This document shows, in pieces, positions 11,994-21,820 of a DNA stretch of 64,000 bases. A program made the position numbers and the translations under genes. The DNA is from Dactylorhiza incarnata. Taxonomy: Eukaryota > Streptophyta > Magnoliopsida > Asparagales > Orchidaceae. The notes under the pieces were generated by a model. The model ran no database searches. It saw nothing but the letters and a program-made list of their open reading frames with translations, and was not told where the DNA came from. The DNA lies in NCBI GenBank assembly GCA_033032865.1, contig JAWHQI010000065.1, forward strand, positions 744,001 through 808,000. The letters are read 5' to 3'. The number at the start of each line of letters is the position of its first letter. Positions within the stretch are counted from its first letter, which is position 1.

Positions 11994-12431
11994 TCAGAAA
12001 CAACAACAGATAAAACATTGAGGTCCTTGGTTATCGTCGATGGACAAGCATGCTGTCACTTTGGGTGGCAAAGTAACACAGCCATTGACAATATGAAGAG
12101 TGGCGCCACTCTCTTTCAAGAAGGTGACACCCAAAATAGGAATGAAATTATTTTTCATGGGTCCCAACACTTGAAAGTTAGTGACTACCAACGTTCCGTC
12201 CACAATAACCTCAACCTCTTTAACTTCTCCTTCAGTTTCCACCACCGACCCATTGGCGAGGATAGGGGATGTCCGATCATCAACATTAATATTTAGATTA
12301 AGCTTTTCAACGTTTTGCAATGCAAGAACGTTGCGTGATGACCCCGTGTCGCATAATGCGGTGGTTTCAACATCATTTATAGTGCAGTTAACTACCAAAT
12401 CGCCCTCATGGCAACCATCTGACCTGGCCAA
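11994..12431 (-). pseudogene. Retropepsin-like aspartic protease of the gag-only element
   Basis: The frame contains TTALCDTGSSRNVLALQNVE, the D-T-G active-site triad in its usual setting, followed by a beta-rich stretch (VIVDGTLVVTNFQVLGPM) and FIPILGVTFLKESGATLHI, which corresponds to the ILG flap/C-terminal motif of retroviral-type proteases. Such enzymes cut Gag into its mature parts. It overlaps the preceding gag frame but lies in another frame, so a frameshift separates them. Confidence 0.8.
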
Positions 12432-13887
12432 GCTCTTTCCTTGCTCACGAGGATTTTATTTTCAGTTGTACTGGGAAGAGCACCCTGAGCTCGCTTAGAT
12501 AGCACTTGGGCCAACTGGCCCAGTTGCATCTCCAATTTCCTCATAGAGGCAGTCTGGTTGGCCATGTTAGATTGAGCCATATCTATGAATTTTTTCATCA
12601 TTTCCTCCAGAGTATTCTTCCTTTGGGTAGGGGCACCTTGAGTGTAAACCGGTTGTGGCGGCCTCGGTTGGCTTCCGGAAGCTTGAGCATCAAATTGATG
12701 CTGGCCCGGTTGCCATCGTTGGTCTGCAACATTTTGGTTCCAAGAAAAATTCGGGTGATTTCTCACACCCAGGTTATAAGTATTTGAAAACGATGCCGCA
12801 CGATTTTGATTGTTCACATAATTGACACACTCATCAACATTCAAATTAGAAAAGTCAGAAGAGAGCTCACCAGCGGGACACTCATAAGCATGGTGCCCGG
12901 GGTTCCCGCAACCTTGACACGAGATGGCCATCACCTGAGCAGAAGTAGAGGCGGGCCTCTTCAGCAAAGCTATGTTCTCGGGTGGTGATGGTGTCGCATC
13001 AGCTGGTGGCAATGTAGTGTTCACTTCAAATAATCCCCTTGTTCTTCTCGGAGTGTTCCTCCCGGCCATCCAGAAAGAGCTGTGGGAAGCGCATTATCCT
13101 GCAGGATTCGTAGTGCCTCCTCAGGAGTGTGGTTCATCAATGTCCCACCAGCAACATCATCGATTATGGCCCTGTAGTTGGGCTCTATAGTAAAGTAGAA
13201 ATTCTCAACCAAGTTCCATGGTTGGAACTCGTGATGAGGGCACTTCCGTAGGAGGTCCATAAATCTCTCCCACGTCTCAGCAAGGGTCTCTTGGTCATTT
13301 TGACGGAAGTTGGCGATCTCTCGTCTCATGCTCACGATTTATCCACAGGGTGGAATTTGTCAAGGAACTTGGATGAGAGCGCATTCCAAGTGGTAGAAGC
13401 ACCAGGTGGAATGGTGTGGAGCCATGCCTTCGCCTTGTCCCGAAGAGAGATGGAAACAGTCTTAACTTCACTGTATCATCAGAGATGCCGGCGTACCAGA
13501 ATGTTCTGCAGATTTCAGAAAACTCTGCCAAGTGAAGATGGGGTCTTCACTTGCCATCCCAGAGAACTGGGCGTTGTTGCGGATGATGTTCAAGATGGCT
13601 GGCTTGATTTCAAACTGATTATTTGTAATGGCCGGGCCAAATCCAGGGTACACACTCCCATCAGTGGGAGTGGTGTAATCACGCATTGTACGAGGCCTTG
13701 GCCGGACCACATCGTGTTCATCAGCAGCTTGACCAACAACGGGCACGCCCTCTCCCCTGTGGTCACTCCCATTGTTCTGGTTACACTCCATGACAGCAGC
13801 AGCACGGCGGCGCGCACGCAATGTCCGCTCTATTTCTGGATCATACTCAACTAAGTCTCTAGGGCCTCGCCCCTGCATACAACTCAA
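12392..13887 (-). pseudogene. Gag of the gag-only element, frameshifted, with CCHC zinc knuckle
   Basis: Translation starts near 13887 (GRGPRDLVEYDPEIERTLRA), 78 bases after the primer site. Homology passes through at least three frames: ISDDTVKLRLFPSL (about 13,470), then ETLAETWERFMDLLRKCPHH and LVENFYFTIEPNYRAIIDD (13,150-13,280), then the zinc knuckle CQGCGNPGHHAYEC (about 12,875-12,920) and a coiled-coil-like tail. This is the standard order for an Athila/Tat-type Gag, which forms the virus-like particle and binds element RNA. At least three frameshifts make this copy non-functional. Confidence 0.88.
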
Positions 13888-13964
13888 AACAGAAAAACAG
13901 AAATCAAATATAACAAATCTTTTTAACAGCTTCCTGAACCGAGAAAATCACACGACTCTTGCGT

Positions 13965-13982
13965 TCCCCGGTAGCGGCGCCA
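13965..13982 (-). other. Primer-binding site matching tRNA-Asp
   Basis: On the minus strand the sequence TGGCGCCGCTACCGGGGA starts 5 bases after the LTR end. It is complementary to the 3' end of plant tRNA-Asp (TCCCCGGCAACGGCGCCA) with two mismatches. It fixes the minus orientation of the element and makes the right-hand LTR the 5' LTR. Confidence 0.85.
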
Positions 13983-13987
13983 AAAAT

Positions 13988-15628
13988 TGATGCGCTAACG
14001 GCAAGTGCACCGGTCGCTCAAGTAATATAAAATGTGGGAGTAAATCCTCAAGTATCGATCTCGAAGGAACACAAGTTAAGGCTTGTAATTTTATTGTTTG
14101 GAAGACTAATTATAAAAATTAAACTAACATAAGGGCTTTGGATTTGGTTTTTAGAAAAGCAAAAGAAAAACTAACTACTCTACTGCGGGTCGCACACACC
14201 GCTTCGCACGACGGATGGAAACTATGCAAGCCGCTATGCACTGTTTCGATAGGCGGATGGGCGAGAAGGCAAGCGGGTGGATGGTTCGCACAGGCAGAAT
14301 GAAGGTCGAAAGCACCTCGTTACAAAACACGCCACTAGCAATTGCTAGTGTGGCAACTCAACACGTTGGTGGAATGGAGGCGCTCCTCACTTCACATAAA
14401 CCACAATGAACTTCAAAGACATGTAGTTAACAATAATATCAAATTAAAGTTCATGAAAATCATCATTCCATACATCCAAACAATTCAAGGAAAAATACTA
14501 TCATCACAGAGAAGGGAAGAATACAACTGAAGCACGAAGACTCATCATGGCCAGAATCGAGGGTTGTCAAGCCTCGTCCATGCTCGGGCTTCGACCGCTG
14601 CCCGGGGTCCAGAAGAGCTATCACCTTCTTCCATTATTCTCGTCTTCTTCGTCAATCACCTTTAGCTACGGTCTTCACCGGAGAACTCCGCAAGTGCAGT
14701 GAAATCCCTCGAAATGGAGCTTGGAGGCTTGCGAATGTTGGAGGAGGCCAAGAGGGCGTCCTAGCCTTAGATTTGTATGAAGATTAGGGCTGGAGGACCT
14801 TTAGAAGGTGGGCGGTGGTGGAGCGGCAAAATAGGGCGGAGTTGAGCACTTTGGCGCGAAAAATGGCGGATCCCCCAAATAGGGCGAGTTCCTGCGCTTA
14901 TATACCTAACAATCAGAAAATAGGCACGCACGGTCGATCGCACGACCGTGCGTGGATCGTGCGAATTTTATTGAGCAGGAAACCAAGAAAGGCCAGGCAA
15001 AAGAGACCGTGCGATTTTACTCACGCACGGTCGAAACCGACCGTGCGAGAACAAAACGCACAGGTAGATGCAGATCGCTGAAAAACAGGCCAAACTGAGA
15101 AGATCGTGTGGTTTCCTTCTCGCACGGTTGAATCCAATCGTGCGTGAAGGAAACACACGGGCGATAATTTCATAAAATTTTAGACAAAAAAGACATGGTC
15201 GTGCGATTTGATCACGCATGGGCAAAATAGTCCGTGCGAGAACATGTCGCACGGCCTGGGGGCAGATCACCATTTGGGCTCTGCAAGGATTGCACGGTCG
15301 CAACGATCGTGCGTGAAGGAAACGAACGACCGTGCGATTCCTACAAGAATGAAACTGGGCAGCATAGATCTGCCCACCTGCACAACAAAACCAAACGCTG
15401 GGAACACACCACCAGTACAAGCATAACAACAAAAAAAGAATGGGGAGCACAATGTGCTTACCCCTAGCAGAATAGTGCACAATAACACACCACAATGAGA
15501 CAAAATGTGCACTTAGTGTGAGAAGAGTGAACCAGTGAAATATAAGCAATAATGAACTAAAAGTGAAGTGCCAGTGAGTGAAAACTAGCCCAGATGAGTT
15601 CGAAAAACCCTATATAAATTAGACTCAT
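13988..15628 (-). repeat. 5' LTR of the gag-only element
   Basis: It begins TGATGCGCTAACGGC and ends TTAGACTCAT, and can be aligned along its length with 7691-9627 apart from the 278-bp duplication there. It carries the same crowded CGCACGGTCG/CGACCGTGCG dyads between about 14,925 and 15,335. TATATAGGG (minus, about 15,609-15,617) near its outer edge is a possible TATA box. The terminal TG of the LTR start seems altered. Confidence 0.9.
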
Positions 15629-15760
15629 GTACTCGCCTCCCTCGTGTGGAGTACTCACCTCTCCCTGTGAGGAGTACTTGTCTCCCCCGTGAGGAGTACC
15701 CGCCTCCCCCCATTATAGTTATCGCCTCCCTCCGTGGTGAGACTCGCCTCCCCCATATGG
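15629..15760. repeat. 22-bp minisatellite, right half
   Basis: It continues the array at 7601-7690 with units such as GTACTCGCCTCCCTCGTGTG, GTACTTGTCTCCCCCGTGAG and GTACCCGCCTCCCCCCATTA, decaying towards the right. Its first five bases (GTACT) are the right-hand TSD of the inserted element. Confidence 0.9.
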
Positions 15761-16810
15761 AGATCTTGTCATACCATATAAGCGGGCAACCCATATTTTC
15801 AAAGGCTGCCCGCGGGCAGAGCCTCCACGTCTATAAATAGAGGCGGAGGGTTTGTTGAAGGGGGATGGAAAAACTTGAGCCGAAAGGCCATGGTACTCGC
15901 ACCACCTCGAAAGGGTTCTGGCGGGTACCGTGTTCCGTGATCTAGCGACTCAATTTTACTCCCGATCATCTGTGACTCAGAGAAATCAACCATCCACATG
16001 ACCTCCCTATCCTCGAAACGTTGGGCGTGGAGCTGATATAGAAAAAGCACCAACAGAACGAACACGTGACCTTTAGATACAGATAGTTGACGAACTACAT
16101 GTTATGAGGATTGGACGAGATCTAGCACATTACTTGCTGAACCTCTAGGAGAGGCAGATATCCCGGTTCCTGAAAAGTACTCACTGAATCCTTAGGAGAG
16201 GCAGATATCCCAAGTCCTTGCAAAGTACTCGCTGAACCTATTGGAGAGGAAGATATCTTGAGTCCCTGCAAAGTACTCGCTGAACCTATAGGAGAGGAAG
16301 ATATCCCGAGTCCCTGCAAAGTACTCGCTGAACCTCTAGGAGAGGTAGATATCCCGAGTCCCTGCCAAGTACTCGTTGAACCTCTAGGAGAGGAAGATAT
16401 CCCGAGTCCCTGCAAAGTACTCGCTGAACCTCTAGGAGAGGTAGATATCCCGAGTCCCTGCAAAGTACTCACTGGACCTCTAGGAGAGGAAGATATCCCG
16501 AGAGTCTGAGACCCTGCAAAGATCTCGCAGCTCATATTGGATTGGAAGTAGCAAGTTATAACAAAAAGATCTCGCTGACAATATTGGACATGAAGTAGCA
16601 AGACCCAACAAACAGATCTAGGAAATTGGTGTCACAGACCATATTGGGTTGGGAGCTGCGAGGTCTAGAAAATTGATCTCGCCAACCCTAGATAAAAAAA
16701 TCTTCCGGGGCGATACCCTTGGACCCTGCAAAGGGCTCTGCCCCCTTTAACCTCTAAAAACTTGCGTATGGGGTTTATTATATCAATGGTGACATTCAGA
16801 TCAACATAAC
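15760..16810 (+). mobile_element. Gypsy LTR/leader with TATA box and 48-bp tandem array
   Basis: The segment looks like the LTR and leader of the gypsy element whose gag follows at 16820: CTATAAATAG at 15831-15840 is a strong TATA box in sense orientation. From about 16126 to 16503 there are about 7.8 copies of a 48-bp unit (core CTCGCTGAACCTCTAGGAGA followed by a GATATC-containing half). Because 48 is a multiple of three, open frames run through it on both strands with 16-residue repeats, but nothing suggests these are translated. LTR ends are not fixed; no clear primer site was recognised. Confidence 0.6.
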
Positions 16811-16819
16811 AAAGAAGAA

Positions 16820-17520
16820 ATGGATAGCAATAACGAAGAAGTACTCAATTTAAGAACTCTACAATCCATGGTTGAAACACTTCAAGAGAAAATTCTCTCT
16901 ATAGGTGCGACAATTACTGATGATAAGCCATCTGACGGCCATGCTGAATACATGTTGCGACCTGACACTGAGGAATTCTCCAACCCTACTCGTGAGTTTC
17001 GTAAGGTGACAACAAGTACTAATCCGAGTATTCATCCTTGGGGAGTTAGTAAATTTGCATATCCTTGAGAAGAAGAAGAATCTTTGCCCTTTTCAGATGC
17101 CATCCATTGGGAACAAACTCCAGTTGGGTTCAAAGTGCCTCGTCTTCCTCAATTCACAAGAATAGAAAATCAAACCTGTCATTTACAGGATTTTGAGTCT
17201 ACAATCCTTCTTCAAGACCTATTTGATGGCATCTGCTGCAAACTATTGTCCATGCCCCTCAATGGGAGAGCTAGGGATTGGTTTTATCGATTATCATCCC
17301 GATCTATCAACGCTTTTGCAAATTTTTGAAGAGAACTTGTACTACAATTTACAAACTTGAAGGAATGAAATAGAGGTCCTCCAACACTTTTCCAAATTAA
17401 ACAAGGCGAGTCTTGGACTCTTTGCTGTTATGTTGATAGATTCCATTAAGAAATTCTTGACATCGATGACGTTGATTAGAATATGTATCAAGTCGCCCTA
17501 GTATGCAAGCAGGAGAAAAT
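16820..17520 (+). pseudogene. Ty3/gypsy gag pseudogene
   Basis: The frame starts at ATG 16820 (MDSNNEEVLNLRTLQ) with a coiled-coil-like N-terminus. After one stop (17066-17068) it continues in the same frame through FKVPRLPQFT, LQDFESTILLQDL, LNGRARDWFYRLSSRSINAF, a Tat-type capsid pattern. It then shifts frame into KQGESWTLCCYVDRF and ILDIDDVD. This is a decayed Gag. Pol would follow in an intact element but is absent here; a possible counterpart in the same orientation lies at 31.9-35.5 kb. Confidence 0.75.
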
Positions 17521-18229
17521 ACAAACCCACATGTCATCTCCTCTCTTACCCTAGTGATAAGTCAACAACAGGAGAATTCTATCCAGGATCCTCCTTCTGC
17601 TTGTTATGAAGACCATATTTCTGAATGCTATCAAGAGTTCTATCTGCCAATGCCTCAACATGGGATGTACTCCCGACATCGACGTCCATCTGCACCACGA
17701 TATATCTGACAAATAAGGCGGTCGCAATCTCGTTCTTTTACTTCGGGTATATCTCCGCAACCTCCGTTACAGGACATGCCATGTACATCTACTCGGGTTC
17801 ATCCTAGCAGAAGAAGCCTGATATTAGAAGACCTCCACTTCTACAACCTATAAAGAGAATTTTCTCCGACAATATAATAAACCCCCTTCTACATGTTTAT
17901 GGTATTGATAAAAAAAATCCTTGTTGCGGGTGAATACATGTTGTGACCTCCCCTTCGCAGAAAAAAATCCTTGTTGCCCATTCAATTGTTATTCGCTGGC
18001 CATATATTCAGCTCTCGCTGTCTATTCAATTGGTATTCGCTGGCCATATATTCAACACTCATTGCTCATTCAATTGTTATTCGAGTTGAATTAAAGTCTT
18101 TATTGTATTATTGTTTAAATACCCGCTTAAGGGTAGTTTTGTCCTCGTTACTTTTGGTTTTATCCCTTACTCTATATATATGAGTAAGGGGTTGGTTTAA
18201 TACTATTATCACGATTACTCCCTCTTCAA
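17521..18229 (+). mobile_element. Gypsy tail debris, then copia LTR with ~43-bp repeats
   Basis: To about 17,900 no motif is clear. From about 17,978 the DNA has three copies of a 42-44-bp unit (CAATTGTTATTCGCTGGCCA plus a TATTCA-rich half) and then a T-rich run with CTCTATATATATGAG (about 18,170-18,184) as a TATA box. It ends CTCTTCAAC immediately before a primer-binding site. This fits the 5' LTR of the copia element downstream; its left end is uncertain. Confidence 0.55.
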
Positions 18230-18230
18230 C

Positions 18231-18243
18231 TTGGTATCAGAGC
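18231..18243 (+). other. Primer-binding site (initiator Met tRNA)
   Basis: TTGGTATCAGAGC is the standard plant copia primer site, complementary to the 3' end of initiator Met tRNA. It directly follows the presumed LTR end and sets the + orientation. Confidence 0.9.
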
Positions 18244-19768
18244 AAGAAAATTGTGCCCTAGCCGCGCTACGTCTGCGCCTCTTCGATCGACACCGCTGCT
18301 GCTTCGCTCTTCACTGCCGCTGCCTCTCTCTCTCGCCTTCACCATCGTTTTAAGAGTCCCCCGTGGCCTTTCTCGCTTCCGTCCATGCGTATCATAGCCG
18401 ACGCCCGTGATGCTGGTCGCTAGGGACGCCGCTAGCAAATGCTTTTGCCGCTGCTGCAGATCCAAGGAGCCGTATTTTGCCGCTGATTTCCACTGCTCTG
18501 CTCGTTGCGTTCTGCTATTGCCGCTGTTTTTCCGCTGCTGCTGTCTCCCGCAGACATGCCGCTGATTTTTCGCAGATCTGCCGCTGCTTTCAGTCGTATT
18601 TTGCCGCTGTTTTGCGTTGTTTTCCCTGTGTTCTGCTGCGATATGCCTGCCGCTGTTTGCCGCTGTCTACTATCTGCCGCTGTCGATATGCCTGCTGTCT
18701 GATCTCTCTGTCTCTGTCTTCTGTTTGCCGTTGTCTATTGTTCCTCATGGATGATCGTTCTGCCTTGACCAATGTTGGTCGTGGAGGCTCCAACAATACT
18801 AGTGGAGTTCCGACCTGTGATCACTGTGGTCATAGGGGACACACTCGGGACGGTTGCTTCAAACTTCATCCTCATCTTATTCCACTTGGATACAGCCGTG
18901 GTCGTTGCCCTGGCCGTGGTCGTGGTTCAGGACGTGGGGGATATCGTCCGACTAGTTCTCGTTCTCACGATGCTGCTTTCTCCACTGAGGTGCTTGGCGA
19001 CCATCAGGGTCAGTCACCAGGACATTTCACCACATCGGAATTGGACGCTCTCCGCCGTCTTCTGCATTCACAGTCTGATGCTTCACAGAGTGCTATCTCT
19101 ACTTCTTTTGCCACTGCTGCCATGCCCAGTGCCAATGCCGCTGCCACTCCTCTGTCTGAATGGATTATTGACTCCGGAGCCACCGATCACATGACCGGCT
19201 CCTCCTCAGGTTTTTCCTCCTACACCCCCCTGTCAGGTAAAGACAAGGTCATTTCTGCTAATGACACTTTGTCCCCCATTGCTGGGAAAGGAACCATTTC
19301 CTGTTCCACCTCTTTGTCTTTTCCGTTTGTCTTACATATACCGTCTTTTCCTCGCAATCTTCTGCCTATTAGCAATCTTACTCGGTCTCTTAACTGCTCT
19401 GTAACCTTTTTTCCTGATTCGTGTGTTTTCCAGGATCTGGGTACGAAGGGGACCATTGGCAGTGGTAGGAATCGCGGTGGCTTGTACTATCTGGATGCCT
19501 CCCGACCGTCTCTTGCTCTCTCATCTTCTACTGCTACTGCTGCTGATGCTCGACGCTGGCACTTGCGTCTCGGGCACCCCTCTCATGTTTGTCTTTCAAA
19601 AGTGTTTCCTGCTTTATCGCATATTGTTAAAACTTTAAAATGTGATGTTTGTGATATGTCCAAACATGTTCGACATTCTTTTTCCAATGTTTCTTCTCCT
19701 AGTACTACCCCTTTTGCTATTATACACTCTGATGTTTGGGGACCTTCCCCTGTGGTTTCTTTAAATGA
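18244..19768 (+). mobile_element. Ty1/copia fragment A: leader, zinc knuckle, protease, start of integrase
   Basis: A leader rich in TGCCGCTG words (18,290-18,745) precedes an open frame that is coding from about MDDRSALTN (18,747). It shows the zinc knuckle CDHCGHRGHTRDGC, a Gly/Arg-rich linker, protease WIIDSGATDHM (about 19,162), the GAG-pre-integrase motif RRWHLRLGHPSH, a CDVCDMSKH zinc part and the integrase start FAIIHSDVWGPSPVV. The Gag capsid core is missing before the zinc knuckle, and the frame leaves copia at about 19,768, where sequence of a second copia on the other strand begins. RT and RNase H are absent. Confidence 0.88.
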
Positions 19769-21820
19769 GGGGGGAAAAGAGGAACGATGTTGTTTGCCCA
19801 AAATACAAGATTCACACTTAAAAACAGAAAGAGGGATATCTGGAAGAGCCTTCTGAAGGACTGGAAGAGGTGCATGCCCAAGACGCCGATGCCAATCAAC
19901 AGAGGAAACTGAGAGGATGGTAGGAGAATCATCAAGAAGGTAGAGCCCGTTTTATAGTCGTCCCTTACCAATGATATTCTGCGTCCGTCGATCTTGCATC
20001 AGAAAAGAGGAAGATGTGAATGTTACTGAGCAATCCAAATATGTAGTAAGGCGACTAACAGAAAGTAGATTAAATGGGGAACCCAGAACATGAAGAGCCG
20101 AGCATAGAGAGAGAGAGGAAGTGAGAGGAATATCAGCAGAGCCGGAAACGGGAACAGTGTCGCCATTGGCTACTGTGATGTACTTAGGATGAGGAGCATC
20201 CAAGTAGTGATGGAGTGTTTGCGAGGTGATATGGTGGGTGGCACCTGAATCCACTATCCAGCGCGGACTAGTGGAGAGACAAGCGATACCTTCATTGGAG
20301 ATGGAGGCGACGAAGGCAGGTGGGTGGCGGAGCATGCCTTGAAGTTGATGGAGCTGGAGGCGAACTGCATCAAGATCAACACGAGTGGCAGAAAGATTGT
20401 CAGCTGCAATATAAGCAGTTGGGTGAGGAGGACGACCATGCTTGCGGTAGCAGGTCGCCTCAAGATGGTCATCCTTTCCGCAGAACGTACACTTAGGACG
20501 TGGTCGGCCTTCGCGACCCCCGCCCCGGGAGCCTGACCGTCCTCCACGAGTAGCGGGAGGGAGAGGAAGTAATGGTGCAGACGAGTGCTAAAGAAGGACC
20601 GGTGAGGGAGGTCCAATAGTATCTGGAGGCGGTAAGACTTTGAGCAACATGGAGCACACATCAGATAATGACGAGGTTGTAGCCGATGAAAGGATCTGCG
20701 CCCGAATACTCTGAAGGTGAAGCGGGACACGAGCGATCATCATGACAATACACACAGCCTCTTTTTGAGCACGCTGAGCTGCTAGATCTGTAGTAGGGGG
20801 TTGATGTTGTATCCAGACTTCTACGAGAGTCTTGGCCCGAGCAACAAATGAGGTTAAGTCAGCCGCCCCACCAGTGTCAAGGTTTTGAAGCTCAGTAATG
20901 ATGTCATACAAGTGTTGAAGGCTGTCTTTGTCGGAGTACAAGGAGTGGAGTTCCTCCCACATTGCCTTGACCGTCTCGTGATACATGGCAATGCGGTAAA
21001 GTTCGCCATCAAGGGAGTTGAGAAGTCATGTCTGAACCCGACCATCGTAACGCAGACAGTCATCAGTAGGAGCAGATGGGGGTCCTTAGTGAGATGAGTC
21101 AGAAGCCCCTTGGACTGAAGAACTCGTCTGACAGAGTGCACCCATTCGACGAAGTTTTTCTTCCCAGTTAGGGAGATGGTGGTGATTCTTAGTTCGTCGC
21201 GCAGTTCAGGAGCAGGAAGCTAGCTGGCTGCAGGAGAGTTAGTGGTCTGTCCCTCTGGGTGCACAGAGGGATCATTGGAGGAACCCATTGCAGAGAGGTC
21301 GGCAAGGCTGTGGAGATCGCTGCTAGAGAGGAGCTTGCTGCTGGAGACCGCTGAGGGAGATCGCTGCTAGAGGCGGCGGCTCCTGAGGAGATCGCTGGAG
21401 AGGCAGGCCGCAGGATGGAGGTCGCACGGCTTCAAGGAGCTCGACAGAGGAAGTTCTGCAGAGGGAGCTCGACACGATCTTTCTGAGAGGAGACCGCTGG
21501 AAGGATTGCGGTGAGCTTGGCAGAGGGAGCTTGGCACAATATTGCTGAGAGGAGACTGCTGGGAGGTGTCCGTGCGAATATAAGGAGCTCATCAGACCAC
21601 TGGAGGGGAGGTCGGTAGAGGGCGCGACGAGCAGGAGAGGCCGCTGGAGGGGAGCTCGGCAGAGGGCGCGGCGAGCAGGAGAGGCCGCTGAAGGGGAGCT
21701 CGGCAGAAGAGTCCGCTGGAGAGACCGGGCAGTCCGCGGCAGGAGAGACCGGGCAGACCGCTGACAGTCCGCGGTGAGCAGGAAAGGCCGCTGGAGAGGA
21801 CCTCGACAGAGGGAGCGGAG
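19755..21820 (-). mobile_element. Ty1/copia fragment B: leader, gag, protease, start of integrase
   Basis: Minus-strand reading from 21,820: a leader with ~44-bp repeats (CCTCTCCTGCTCG words), Gag starting MGSSNDPSVHPEGQ near 21,291 with TISLTGKKNFVEWVHSVRRV, AMWEELHSLYSDKDSLQHLY and TSFVARAKTLVEVW, zinc knuckle CTFCGKDDHLEATC (about 20,456-20,515), protease WIVDSGATHHI (about 20,250), and WHRRLGHAPLPV with KCESCILGKQHRSSFPPSFK, all in shifting frames. It stops at the same point of integrase as fragment A. No LTR or primer site is present at its 5' side, where it abuts a LINE. Confidence 0.85.

Larger units (their letters stand above)
7691..15628 (-). mobile_element. Complete LTR retrotransposon with gag and protease only (TR-GAG-like), 7.9 kb
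   Basis: Two LTRs (7691-9627 and 13988-15628) bound a 4.36-kb interior. The TSD GTACT is perfect (7686-7690 and 15629-15633). The interior reads on the minus strand: primer site TGGCGCCGCTACCGGGGA (13965-13982), which nearly matches the 3' end of tRNA-Asp, then gag, zinc knuckle, protease and an unknown C-terminal ORF, then about 1.8 kb of noncoding DNA and a polypurine tract beside 9628. The tRNA-Asp primer site and GGGGGTG tract point to the Athila/Tat gypsy lineage. No reverse transcriptase, RNase H or integrase is seen, so it would have moved only with enzymes from a related element. The LTRs differ visibly at roughly a tenth of sites, so the insertion is old. Confidence 0.9.

Noticed and set aside
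16122..16601. 159-residue repeat protein (minus) and 83-residue repeat protein (plus)
   Set aside because: Both are translations of the same 48-bp array on opposite strands in a retroelement leader.
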